Below, piece by piece: positions 15,867-22,388 of a DNA stretch of 35,611 nt. The stretch comes from an uncultured Duncaniella sp. (GTDB taxonomy: Bacteria > Bacteroidota > Bacteroidia > Bacteroidales > Muribaculaceae), in the NCBI GenBank assembly GCA_910578615.1, contig CAJTRI010000013.1, positions 64,451 to 100,061 of the forward strand. The letters are read 5' to 3'. Positions within the stretch are counted from its first letter, which is position 1; each line of letters opens with the position of its first letter. Position numbers and translations under genes: made by a program. The notes under the pieces were generated by a model, which was given only the letters and a program-made list of their open reading frames with translations, did not search any database and was not told the DNA's origin.

Positions 15867-16012
15867 CCTACCGCACCAAGACAATAATAGTCGGGCCTCG
15901 GAGCAAGCAGGTGGAGAAACTGCAAGCCGAGGGCTGGGAGGTGGTGGAAGTGGTGAAATACCCCGACTGCAATCCTCACCGAAAAGTGACACTTAGACGA
16001 GAGAAGAAATGA
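15863..16012 (+). CDS. Small basic phage protein (49 residues)
   Basis: ATG at 15863 overlaps the preceding stop (ATGA), and the frame ends in another ATGA with the next gene. The product is basic (9 Lys/Arg in the first and last thirds), with a central QAEGWEVVEVVKYP strand-like stretch. Unbroken start-stop coupling on both sides is the main evidence that it is translated. Function unknown. Confidence 0.6.
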   Translation: MTYRTKTIIVGPRSKQVEKLQAEGWEVVEVVKYPDCNPHRKVTLRREKK

Positions 16013-16110
16013 CACCACAAGAAATAAGTATCGCTATTAACTTGCTCAACACTGCGATTATCCTCATCGGAGGGATAGCGATAATAAGGAAAATCAAGAA
16101 ATCGAAATAA
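16009..16110 (+). CDS. 33-residue single-helix membrane peptide
   Basis: This short frame starts in an ATGA overlap. Residues 6-26 are hydrophobic (ISIAINLLNTAIILIGGIAII), followed by the basic tail RKIKKSK, giving a single-pass membrane peptide with the positive end in the cytoplasm. It is conserved in position between coupled early genes. Function unknown. Confidence 0.5.
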   Translation: MTPQEISIAINLLNTAIILIGGIAIIRKIKKSK

Positions 16111-16111
16111 T

Positions 16112-16315
16112 ATGACCAACTCACCTCCCGAAGTAGACGAAAAAGGCCTGTATTCAGTCGCTGACGCAATGCAGTTGCTCGGTCTGAAAAGGAACACGCT
16201 ATACCGAGCAATCAAGCGCGGAGCAAGGCGCGGTGGCATTGATGCCAAACCACGCCGCGACAACGGGCGGTTGCAGATTACAGGAAAAGAAATCCTCCGC
16301 TACTGGCGAGGATAA
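16112..16315 (+). CDS. Excisionase-like helix-turn-helix protein
   Basis: The 67-residue protein is mostly one DNA-binding domain of the HTH_17/MerR-like type: LYSVADAMQLLGLKRNTLYRAI, then RRDNGRLQITGKEILRYW. Small proteins of this kind act as phage excisionases or early regulators. It starts one base after the previous stop and is followed by a noncoding structured region. The integrase partner is not in this window. Confidence 0.75.
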   Translation: MTNSPPEVDEKGLYSVADAMQLLGLKRNTLYRAIKRGARRGGIDAKPRRDNGRLQITGKEILRYWRG

Positions 16316-16533
16316 ACGATAACGGAGCGCGGCAGCCGACGGAGCCTCAGAGCCAAAGAACCGCAGGAGAATCGCACATTGACATCGCGGACTTGTATGG
16401 AGATACCATACATTTAAAAGTGAATAACGAAAAGTTACCCCTGCGCAGCCGTGCAACGCGGACGCGGGGGACGAGATAGAAACTCACCCCTATCATTGCC
16501 TCGGGGAGGATATACTAAATTCTGCAATGGGAA
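16316..16533 (+). ncRNA. Structured noncoding stretch upstream of the tRNA-like element
   Basis: No convincing frame is present. Stable hairpins can be drawn: TGTATGG/CCATACA (16394-16412) with a five-base loop, and CCCCTGCG/CGCGGGGG (16438-16470) enclosing CCGTG-CAA-CGCGG. Another C4/G4 pairing lies at 16487-16506. The stretch is G+C-rich against its surroundings and leads into the 76-base tRNA-like element, so it may be part of one longer RNA. Function unknown. Confidence 0.4.
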
Positions 16534-16609
16534 GCCGCATAACTCAGTTGGTAGAGAGCCTTGAAGCATCGAGTAGAGGTTGGTCGCTGGTTCGATTCCG
16601 GCTGCGTGC
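16534..16609 (+). ncRNA. 76-base aberrant tRNA-like element
   Basis: The length is exactly that of a tRNA. A D-arm-like CTCAGTTGGTAGAG and a perfect T-arm (GCTGG, TTCGATT, CCGGC) are present. The acceptor ends GCCGCA and TGCGTGC pair only if one T of the 3' strand is bulged two pairs from the end. The anticodon region gives no normal 5-bp stem with a 7-base loop; the best is CTTGA/TCGAG closing four bases. It would not decode. G recurs at several 5-base registers (16551, 16556, 16566, 16571, 16576), echoing the array downstream. No CCA is encoded. Confidence 0.55.
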
Positions 16610-16672
16610 TGCTAAAACAAAGAAGTCCGAGTAAAATGTATAAAATTGGATTAAAATAACAAAAGTAAAGCA

Positions 16673-17242
16673 ATGAAAAGTATTAAATTCCGCATCACGG
16701 GAACAATGCCGCTGATGCTCAACAACCCTCAGACTGTCAATCCGTTCAACGAGTTCACAAAGAAGCTCAAACCGCTTACATCCAAGAGAACGAAAACGGA
16801 CGATGATATGCTTGAAATTTACAAACTGAAATTCCTCGCCTCGCTCTACACCAACGCGCAAGGCAGATATATTCTTCCTGCCGAGCATATTGCCAACGCA
16901 CTTATCGCTGCAGCGAAAGAGCGCAAATTAGGCGCGAAGTTCACTCGCTCCATGCAGGTAATCGGCGACAGCGAGATAGAGTTCAAGGACGCGGACAAGA
17001 TTCCCGAACAACTCTACGAAATCGGCACATACGTCGACATCCGCGCCGTGGGTATCAAGAACAGCAAAGTACCGACTGCACGCGCAATCATTCCCGAATG
17101 GTCGTTGACAACCGAGGTGTGGTACGATGAAACCCAACTCGATACCAAAGACATCAAGGACTGTATGGAAATCGCAGGACTACGCTACGGTGTCGGTACA
17201 TTCCGCAAAATATACGGCAAATTCAAAGCCGAAAAGATATAA
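16673..17242 (+). CDS. Phage protein with RAMP/Cas7-like features, candidate RNA-binding protein
   Basis: This 189-residue protein belongs to a type common in phages: beta-strand start IKFRITGTMPLMLNNP, a Lys/Thr/Asp-rich linker, ILPAEHIANALIAAA helix, and a C-terminal glycine loop GLRYGVGTFRKIYGKF (about 169-184). A strand ending in G..PL.., a helix with an .A..I..AL..AA pattern and a late G-rich loop recall the RRM-like RAMP fold of Cas7/Cas5. I infer this; no search was made. It stands between a tRNA-like element 63 bases upstream and the 5-base-periodic RNA array that starts directly after its stop codon. Many phages encode relatives without a known job. Confidence 0.6.
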   Translation: MKSIKFRITGTMPLMLNNPQTVNPFNEFTKKLKPLTSKRTKTDDDMLEIYKLKFLASLYTNAQGRYILPAEHIANALIAAAKERKLGAKFTRSMQVIGDSEIEFKDADKIPEQLYEIGTYVDIRAVGIKNSKVPTARAIIPEWSLTTEVWYDETQLDTKDIKDCMEIAGLRYGVGTFRKIYGKFKAEKI

Positions 17243-17327
17243 TCTGTGGAGAGAAGTTAGGACGAGTGAAACACAGTAAGGCATTGTATAGTAAAGTCTA
17301 CTAAAGAAAAGCGAAGTTGAGTCCACC

Positions 17328-17371
17328 GAGCCGCAACGGTTCTTGCCGAAGTTCGATTCTTTGGGCGGCTC
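17328..17371 (+). ncRNA. tRNA-like minihelix 1
   Basis: Acceptor-like GAGCCGC (17328-17334) pairs with GCGGCTC (17365-17371), 7 bp. The T-arm is CCGAAG, loop TTCGATT, CTTTGG. An 11-base linker AACGGTTCTTG replaces the whole D and anticodon arms. Confidence 0.7.
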
Positions 17372-17457
17372 CTAAAATTTTGAGCTATTGAATGGAGGAG
17401 TGAGTTTTTGCCAAGTCGAGCAATGCGTAGCGGAGAAAAGTTAAGAGCAGTAATCTC

Positions 17458-17500
17458 CTCCCACGATGGTCACACGTCAGTTCGACTCTGACGGTGGGAG
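17458..17500 (+). ncRNA. tRNA-like minihelix 2
   Basis: Acceptor-like CTCCCAC pairs with GTGGGAG (7 bp, 17494-17500). The T-arm is CGTCAG, loop TTCGACT, CTGACG (6 bp). The linker is GATGGTCACA. All 13 pairs are Watson-Crick. Confidence 0.75.
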
Positions 17501-17562
17501 CAAAGATAAAGTCAAGGTTTGTTAAGTTTAGAGCTGAAAAGTGAAGCAAAGTCAAGCAAACC

Positions 17563-17605
17563 CTCCCTCAATGGTTGCAAATCGGTTCGATTCCGATTGA
17601 GGGAG
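17563..17605 (+). ncRNA. tRNA-like minihelix 3
   Basis: Acceptor-like CTCCCTC pairs with GAGGGAG (17599-17605). The T-arm is AATCGG, loop TTCGATT, CCGATT. The linker AATGGTTGCA closely resembles that of minihelix 2. All 13 pairs are Watson-Crick. Confidence 0.75.
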
Positions 17606-17671
17606 CAAATTTAGTGTAGCGCGATATGGCGCAGTGCAGTAAAATGAAGTTTAGACGAGTTTAGCAAACAT

Positions 17672-17713
17672 TTTCGTGACGGTCTTAGTTCGGGTTCGAC
17701 TCCCGAAGCGGAA
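17672..17713 (+). ncRNA. tRNA-like minihelix 4
   Basis: The T-arm is TTCGGG, loop TTCGACT, CCCGAA (6 bp). The acceptor part is weaker: TTTCGT with GCGGAA, 6 bp including two G-U pairs. The linker GACGGTCTTAG keeps the A(C/T)GGT core seen in the other three. Confidence 0.65.
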
Positions 17714-17806
17714 CAATTTAGCGTGGCTTGCATAAGTGGAGTAAAGAGAATCAACAGAGAAGTCTACACGAGTAAAGCAAAGTAAACATTTTTAATTCAA
17801 ATCAAT

Positions 17807-18055
17807 ATGAAAGAAGATGATATAATGCGCGAGGTGGTTGAGGATATTATCAACCACTATTCCGACGGTCAGCTAATCACACACGATTGGCTGAAAAAGC
17901 GATGCGGCATAGAACCGTTGAGATACGAAGACTACGGCGATGTTTCGAAGTTCATCGAATCTTATCAGATGCAACAGTTTCAGTACATGACAATTACAGA
18001 AAATATCGGTAATCTCATGCTGAAAGACTACAACAGCTACTTCAAAAATGTTTGA
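17807..18055 (+). CDS. Early phage protein, truncated by an in-frame TGA
   Basis: The first gene after the array encodes 82 residues up to a TGA at 18053-18055. The start MKEDDIMREVVEDIINHYSDGQLITHDWL and the later QQFQYMTITENIGNLMLKDYNSYF look like a phage protein seen in Gram-negative prophages, which normally runs on as NVRGKGY. Here the stop falls exactly where that Arg would be, a one-base change from CGA. The frame stays open for 68 further codons. Function unknown. Confidence 0.65.
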   Translation: MKEDDIMREVVEDIINHYSDGQLITHDWLKKRCGIEPLRYEDYGDVSKFIESYQMQQFQYMTITENIGNLMLKDYNSYFKNV

Positions 18056-18262
18056 GGAAAGGGTTATGTTATCCTTGACCCGAAAGACCAAGTTTCATTC
18101 GGCTACGACCGCTTTGTTGACGGCCTGAAAAAGCTGATGAAAGAAACAAACCTCATTATGAACAATGTTCGTGCCGTAGGATGCGAACAGCAAGCAAAAG
18201 ACAACGATTTACGAGCCAAATATGCCGTGATGAAGATGATGCTTGAAACGGTAAAGAAGTAA
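18056..18262 (+). pseudogene. In-frame continuation of the 17807 gene beyond TGA
   Basis: After the TGA the same frame reads GKGYVILDPKDQVSFGYDRF and then a helical tail ending KMMLETVKK before TAA at 18260. GKGY.I..P..Q is what follows in related proteins, so this was one gene of 151 codons. Either a recent nonsense mutation or stop-codon readthrough would explain it. Genome-wide TGA recoding is unlikely because many neighbouring genes end in TGA. Confidence 0.6.
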
Positions 18263-18289
18263 AAATAAGAAAACTGAAATTTGAATAAC

Positions 18290-18691
18290 ATGTCATACTG
18301 GGACAATAAAACCGTGCCCTTTTCGGAATTAAAGGGCAAGACAATAGAGAAGATTGTCGGACTTAACGACACCTCGGACGAAGTGCATTTCTACACCTCC
18401 GACGGCAAACATTACATAATGTATCACTTTCAGGACTGTTGCGAAAGTGTAAGTATTGACGATGTAAACGGCTGTGTGGACGATTTGATAGGCTCTCCGA
18501 TAACCATTGCCGAAGAGCGAACAAGTGAGGAAAATCCCGATGGTGTGGAAATCAAATATCAGGAAAGTTTCACATGGACTTTCTACACATTAGCAACCGT
18601 AAAGGGATATGTCGATATTCGTTGGTACGGAGAAAGCAACGGCTACTATTCCGAAAATGTTGACTTTCAAGAGGTCATTGAAAATGATTGA
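18290..18691 (+). CDS. DUF7448-like phage protein
   Basis: The 133-residue protein carries L.GKTIEKIVG, a TSDGKHYIMYHFQDCCESV motif with paired Cys, DVNGCVDDLIGSPI, and an aromatic ending SFTWTFYTLATVKGYVDIRWYG. This is the pattern I associate with DUF7448, a phage family of unknown function. A TTG start at 18281 is possible; ATG 18290 is chosen. The 3' end overlaps the RecE-like gene by 8 bases. Confidence 0.7.
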   Translation: MSYWDNKTVPFSELKGKTIEKIVGLNDTSDEVHFYTSDGKHYIMYHFQDCCESVSIDDVNGCVDDLIGSPITIAEERTSEENPDGVEIKYQESFTWTFYTLATVKGYVDIRWYGESNGYYSENVDFQEVIEND

Positions 18692-19664
18692 GCCTACCAT
18701 CTACGGCTTGTCGAATGAACAGTACCACAGAGGCGAGGAGGAACGGCAATACCTGTCCTCCTCGCTCTTGAAAAAGTATTTGATAAGCCCGAAAGCGTAT
18801 AAACACGCTATCGACAACCCCGAGGAAGAAAAATCCGACGCACTGCGCTTCGGCTCGCTGTTCCACGACTGCATGGCAGCGTTGGCAGAGGGCGCGTCAT
18901 TATGCGAAGTGCTTGACGCGGTAGCGGTGTTCGAGCCACCTATAAACGAGAGTAGAGGCACACCATACACCCCGACTTCCAAGCCGTACAAAGAAGCCTA
19001 CACGCAATTTGTCGAAACAACAAAAGGAAGCCTTGTCGCAAGCAAGGAGGAAAAGGACATGGTGTCAGGAATGCTTGCGTCACTCATTCAAGACAGCGGC
19101 ACGACCTCCGAGCAAGTCCGCAAGCTGTTGCGGTGGGGTAAGCCGGAAGTTAGCCACTTCATCGAATACGAGGGCTGCAAGTTCAAGTGGCGACCCGACC
19201 TTGAAACCAAGCGCAAGATTGTGGATTGGAAAACGGTCGCCACTGACGATTTGAGCGAGGAGAGTATCAACCGCATAATTCTCAAATACGGCTACCACAT
19301 ATCCGCAGCTTTCTATCAGTTCTTTACACACGAGCAGACGGGTATTTGGAAAGACTTTTATATCGTTTTCGTCAGCAAGGTTGCCCCTTATGATTGTGTA
19401 ATGGTAAATATGTCGCATGGTATTCGCGACCCCTATACAGGGCGAGTTACATGTTATGGCTACTATTATGATAAAGAGAATGATATTGTGAAAATGGGTT
19501 GTGGAGCGTTCGAGTTCCGAAAACTTCTTGATCTGCACATCAAATGTACAAAAGAAAACGAGTGGCCTGGTGCCGAGACATTCATACAGTCCGACAACGG
19601 CGTGAGGGTGCTTGAAATACAGCCGCCTAATTACTACTCACGAAAATTTATGGATGAAATATGA
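18684..19664 (+). CDS. RecE-like PD-(D/E)XK exonuclease (DUF3799 type)
   Basis: The 326-residue protein shows the exonuclease VIII/DUF3799 layout: LSSSLLKKYLISPKAYKHA near the start, RFGSLFH (His61), KWRPD (Asp172), VDWKT (Asp181, Lys183) and YHISAAFYQ helix motif. These are the metal-binding residues of a 5'-3' dsDNA exonuclease. The frame is open further upstream, but the ATG at 18684 in the ATGATTGA overlap fits the family start. Together with the RecT gene two positions on, it forms a single-strand annealing recombination pair for phage replication and repair. Confidence 0.85.
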   Translation: MIEPTIYGLSNEQYHRGEEERQYLSSSLLKKYLISPKAYKHAIDNPEEEKSDALRFGSLFHDCMAALAEGASLCEVLDAVAVFEPPINESRGTPYTPTSKPYKEAYTQFVETTKGSLVASKEEKDMVSGMLASLIQDSGTTSEQVRKLLRWGKPEVSHFIEYEGCKFKWRPDLETKRKIVDWKTVATDDLSEESINRIILKYGYHISAAFYQFFTHEQTGIWKDFYIVFVSKVAPYDCVMVNMSHGIRDPYTGRVTCYGYYYDKENDIVKMGCGAFEFRKLLDLHIKCTKENEWPGAETFIQSDNGVRVLEIQPPNYYSRKFMDEI

Positions 19665-19993
19665 AAACAGAATTAACAAAAGAGCAATCGCAAGAGCTTA
19701 TAGAACTTGGTATTTCGGAGGAGCTGGCAAGTATCGGCTATGTGGATAAAGACCAGAAGGGATGGCCTCTGTTCGATGTTGCCGATTTGCTTGGTATTAT
19801 CCCAAAAGTGATTAAAGTGGACTACACCACATATCATCTAAATATAGACTATCCCCCGATTGAACAAGTTGCAGTCAGGCATATAGATGAAGAAGAAAAC
19901 TCCTTGCATGGAGTTATGTGCGATACTCTCGCAGATGCCTTATTCCATCAAATTAAATGGTGCATCAAAAGCAATCACATTAAAACCAAATAA
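19661..19993 (+). CDS. Hypothetical early phage protein between RecE-like and RecT genes
   Basis: The 110-residue acidic protein starts in an ATGA overlap with the RecE-like gene and stops two bases before the recT start. It contains a WPLFDVADLLGIIPKVIK stretch and many acidic residues. I do not recognise a family. Its position suggests an accessory role in recombination or simple co-expression. Confidence 0.65.
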   Translation: MKTELTKEQSQELIELGISEELASIGYVDKDQKGWPLFDVADLLGIIPKVIKVDYTTYHLNIDYPPIEQVAVRHIDEEENSLHGVMCDTLADALFHQIKWCIKSNHIKTK

Positions 19994-19995
19994 CA

Positions 19996-20922
19996 ATGGA
20001 AGAACAGAAACAAGACCAACTGCCGCTGGAACAGACAGCACCGCAGGCAGAACAACCAAAAGCCGAGAGTAATACGGTGGTGGCAAAACCGAGTAAATCA
20101 AAGGCGGTTGACAAGTCGCTTGTCACCGCAAGTATTAAACAGCTTCCTGAGCAACTTGCCCCACTTGCAGGGTGCTTCGACAACGCATGGGGAGCTTTCG
20201 TCAAGGCATACGGTGATGGCGCAGGACAAGTGATGGCAAGGGAGATAGACTTCGCAGCACAGGCGATGCTTGCAAACACTTATCTCATAAGGGTGGCGAC
20301 CGAGAATCCGATGTCGCTTATCAACGCGCTCAAAAATCTCGCTCTTGTAGGATATACTCTTAATCCTGTGAGGAAGCAGGGGTACCTCGTGCCGATGGGT
20401 AAAGCCATCATTTTCGTTCCGTCATATATGGGACTTGTTGACGAGCTTGTAGCAAGCGGACTTGTCAAGAAGATTGAGGCACATCCTGTGTTCGACGGAG
20501 AGGATTTTGAAATCAAACTCGGGACAAACGGCTATTTGCGCCACAAACCCAATCCGTGGGGCAAACGTGAAAAGGAAAATCTCAAAGGCTGTTACTGGTA
20601 CGCCGTACTTGTCGACGGTACGGAGATGTTCGACACCATAAGCCTTGATGAAATTGAGAAAATCCGCAAACGCGCCCCGTCTGCCAAATCATCCTCACCA
20701 TGGGACACAGACTACATCGAAATGGCTCGGAAGACAGCCGTGCGCAACGGCTACAAGAAAGTCCCCAAGAAAGGAATAAGCGAGGATAAATTGAAAGTCC
20801 TTGACGTTATGTTTGACTACGACGAAAAGGTTGAGCAGAACTGGATAGCCGAACAGAAGCAGTCCACGGCAAGCAGCAGCCGCTTCGACGAAGAAGTTGA
20901 ATACGAAGAAGTAAAAGAGTAA
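19996..20922 (+). CDS. recT: RecT single-strand annealing protein
   Basis: After a Gln/Pro-rich N-terminal tail (about 45 residues), the core follows the RecT family: LIRVATENPMSLINALKNLALVGYTLNPVRKQGYLVP, then FVPSYMGLVDELVASGLVKKIEAHPVF and YWYAVLVDG. The C-terminus is acidic (DEEVEYEEVKE), as in other annealases. RecT coats single-stranded DNA made by the RecE-type exonuclease and anneals complementary strands. The 308-residue length is slightly above E. coli RecT because of the tail. Confidence 0.92.
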   Translation: MEEQKQDQLPLEQTAPQAEQPKAESNTVVAKPSKSKAVDKSLVTASIKQLPEQLAPLAGCFDNAWGAFVKAYGDGAGQVMAREIDFAAQAMLANTYLIRVATENPMSLINALKNLALVGYTLNPVRKQGYLVPMGKAIIFVPSYMGLVDELVASGLVKKIEAHPVFDGEDFEIKLGTNGYLRHKPNPWGKREKENLKGCYWYAVLVDGTEMFDTISLDEIEKIRKRAPSAKSSSPWDTDYIEMARKTAVRNGYKKVPKKGISEDKLKVLDVMFDYDEKVEQNWIAEQKQSTASSSRFDEEVEYEEVKE

Positions 20923-20925
20923 GCT

Positions 20926-21135
20926 ATGGCAAATAATAAATCGACATCATCAGTCAGCTTTCTCTCGCTTCTGTTTCTCACATTCCTCATCCTCAAACTC
21001 TGCGGAGTTATTGATTGGTCGTGGTGGTGGGTTACAGCACCGCTGTGGGGAGGCTTCGCAATCCTCGCTATCATAGCACTAATCGTAGTGTTAATCGAAG
21101 GATTTATCAAATATAAACTAAAACATAAACGATGA
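20926..21135 (+). CDS. Small two-helix membrane protein
   Basis: The 69-residue product has two hydrophobic segments (about 10-27 and 38-60) joined by WSWWWV, and a Lys/Arg tail. It starts three bases after recT and overlaps the next gene by ATGA. Small membrane proteins among early phage genes can be anti-host or exclusion factors; nothing specific identifies this one. Confidence 0.6.
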   Translation: MANNKSTSSVSFLSLLFLTFLILKLCGVIDWSWWWVTAPLWGGFAILAIIALIVVLIEGFIKYKLKHKR

Positions 21136-21437
21136 AAGTAGCAGAACTTATTGAGGCTATAAACAGTCAAGGACTAAATAGCCTTTGGGAAGTACATGAC
21201 ACATACGGTCGTGGCGAAAACGCTCCCAAGCGAGTTGCCGAGGGGCTTTCTCTTGATGAATACCGATGGTACTCTACCGCAGTCAATGTATATGAGTGCG
21301 AAGACGGTTATGTCGGAGTCTATGGCGCATATCAGTCTTTCAGCGAAATGCAGACTTGGGAAGACCTCGACGTTATATGCGAGGCTTCCGAATATGAACC
21401 GATGCAGACTACAACCTATAAACCCAAGAAATCATGA
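21132..21437 (+). CDS. Hypothetical early phage protein (101 residues)
   Basis: An acidic, Tyr/Trp-rich soluble protein (YRWYSTAVNVYECEDGYVGVY) overlaps both neighbours by ATGA junctions. There is no membrane segment and no motif I can name. Translational coupling on both sides supports it as a real gene. Confidence 0.65.
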   Translation: MKVAELIEAINSQGLNSLWEVHDTYGRGENAPKRVAEGLSLDEYRWYSTAVNVYECEDGYVGVYGAYQSFSEMQTWEDLDVICEASEYEPMQTTTYKPKKS

Positions 21438-21853
21438 GCTACAACATAGTCAAAGCCCGTTACTCCAAGACGGACGAGAACGGCAAGACAAAAGCCGTCA
21501 CAGAGCAATATCTGGTAGACGCGCTATCCTGCACTGACGCAGAGGCGAGGGTTGTTGAGGAATTTTCGCCGCTCTACCCTGACCTGCAAGTGAAGTCGAT
21601 AGGTGATACCAAGATTACCGAGGTCTTCAATCCCGACGCGGACCGATTCTATCTTGCCAAGGTGGGCTTCATCACCATTGACGAAAAGACAGCCGTGGAG
21701 AAACGTACAATCTCGCAGATACTCGTCGGCGCGCCCGACTTCACTAACGCGATAGAGGAGTTCAACGAGGGAATGAAGGGCACGGTGGCTGACTTCGAGG
21801 TTGTTAGCCTCGCAGAGACTCCTATTAAGGAATTTTATCCGGCAAAGCTATGA
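21434..21853 (+). CDS. DUF4494 family phage protein
   Basis: The 139-residue protein begins MSYNIVKARYSKTDENGK and continues with VTEQYLVDALSCTDAEARVVEE, then FYLAKVGFITIDEKTAVEKR, the conserved layout of DUF4494 in Bacteroidota phages and conjugative elements. The function is not known. It overlaps the MazG-like gene by ATGA. Confidence 0.75.
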   Translation: MSYNIVKARYSKTDENGKTKAVTEQYLVDALSCTDAEARVVEEFSPLYPDLQVKSIGDTKITEVFNPDADRFYLAKVGFITIDEKTAVEKRTISQILVGAPDFTNAIEEFNEGMKGTVADFEVVSLAETPIKEFYPAKL

Positions 21854-22242
21854 GCGAGGAAACACCCATCTACGGCAGCGAGCCGACATACATAGTCAGC
21901 CCTCCTGACGAGGGGCTTACCCTGAACGAGTATCAGAGGTGCGCCCTTGAAACAGCTGTCTTCCCCGAAGATTACAGCATCGTGTATCCGGCACTCGGAA
22001 TGGCAGGTGAAGCGGGCGAGGTGGCCGACAAGGTAAAAAAGGTAATAAGGGACGGAAACGCCGACTTCACCCCGTCCAGATGCGAGGAAATCGCAATGGA
22101 AATAGGTGACGTTATGTGGTGTTGCGCCGTCCTTGCCGACCGCATCGGCTACCGCCTTGACACCATAGCGCGAATGAACAACCGCAAATTGAAATCGCGC
22201 CAGCTCCGTGGGAAACTCGGAGGAAGCGGTGACTACAGATGA
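21850..22242 (+). CDS. MazG-like nucleotide pyrophosphohydrolase
   Basis: The 130-residue protein matches MazG-type all-alpha NTP pyrophosphohydrolases: LGMAGEAGEVADKVKK (metal-binding Glu residues), EEIAMEIGDVMWCCAVLA with the second E..D pair, and the typical C-terminus NNRKLKSRQLRGKLGGSGD. Such phage enzymes hydrolyse nucleotides, including (p)ppGpp or non-canonical dNTPs, to favour replication. It is the last gene before another tRNA-like element. Confidence 0.85.
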   Translation: MSEETPIYGSEPTYIVSPPDEGLTLNEYQRCALETAVFPEDYSIVYPALGMAGEAGEVADKVKKVIRDGNADFTPSRCEEIAMEIGDVMWCCAVLADRIGYRLDTIARMNNRKLKSRQLRGKLGGSGDYR

Positions 22243-22265
22243 CGAATCGGGTTGAAATCCCCGAC

Positions 22266-22317
22266 GCAAGAGAGCGAGAAACATGGAGGCGCGGAGTTCG
22301 ATTCCCCGCGTCTTCGC
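22266..22317 (+). ncRNA. Second-site tRNA-like element after the MazG-like gene
   Basis: A T-arm with TTCGATT loop (CGCGGAG with CCCCGCG, one A-C mismatch) is followed by TCTTCGC, which pairs with upstream GCAAGA (22266-22271) if one C is bulged two pairs from the end. The same bulge position occurs in the 16534-16609 element. A longer reading from 22241 (GACGAA as 5' strand, then a CGGG/CCCG hairpin) gives a roughly 77-base tRNA-like shape. No anticodon arm is convincing. Confidence 0.45.
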
Positions 22318-22348
22318 AAATGTGATTATAGTATTAGATTTAAGGTTT

Positions 22349-22379
22349 GCCTCCCCGTCCGTGAGGATAGGGCGGTTTT
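22349..22379 (+). terminator. Terminator-like hairpin within the early operon
   Basis: GCCTCCCCGTCC and GGATAGGGCGG form an imperfect hairpin with a GTGA loop and two mismatches, followed by TTTTATT. It may reduce transcription into the replication genes or release the tRNA-like RNA. Confidence 0.4.
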
Positions 22380-22388
22380 ATTAAAAAT

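Larger units (their letters stand above)
17243..17806 (+). repeat. Array of five 5-base-periodic G tracts separated by tRNA-like minihelices
   Basis: This 564-base gene-free stretch has a strict 5-base rhythm of the form NNNAG. G falls on the register at 17246-17326 (14 of 17 steps), 17390-17455 (12 of 14), 17511-17561 (10 of 11, ten in a row), 17614-17669 (9 of 12) and 17721-17787 (10 of 14, with one 6-base step). The base before G is usually A. Every tract ends in a C on the register, and in the first four this C lies 2-3 bases before a tRNA-like minihelix. The fifth is followed by ATTTTT and the next gene. Tract sequences differ, so period, not sequence, is kept. The pattern resembles a TRAP-type RNA site ((G/U)AG every 5 bases) or a filament footprint. 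Confidence 0.8.

Noticed and set aside
16534..16609. Functional tRNA gene
   Set aside because: The acceptor stem is bulged and no standard anticodon stem with a seven-base loop can be drawn.
17243..17806. CRISPR array
   Set aside because: There is no identical direct repeat; repeat-like hairpins differ in stem sequence, tracts share only a 5-base rhythm, and no Cas1/Cas2 or leader is nearby.
16316..17806. Retron or group II intron
   Set aside because: No reverse transcriptase gene and no domain V-like hairpin are present in the vicinity.
17807..18262. Phage-wide TGA recoding
   Set aside because: Many neighbouring phage genes end in TGA at ATGA overlaps, so TGA must act as stop in general.
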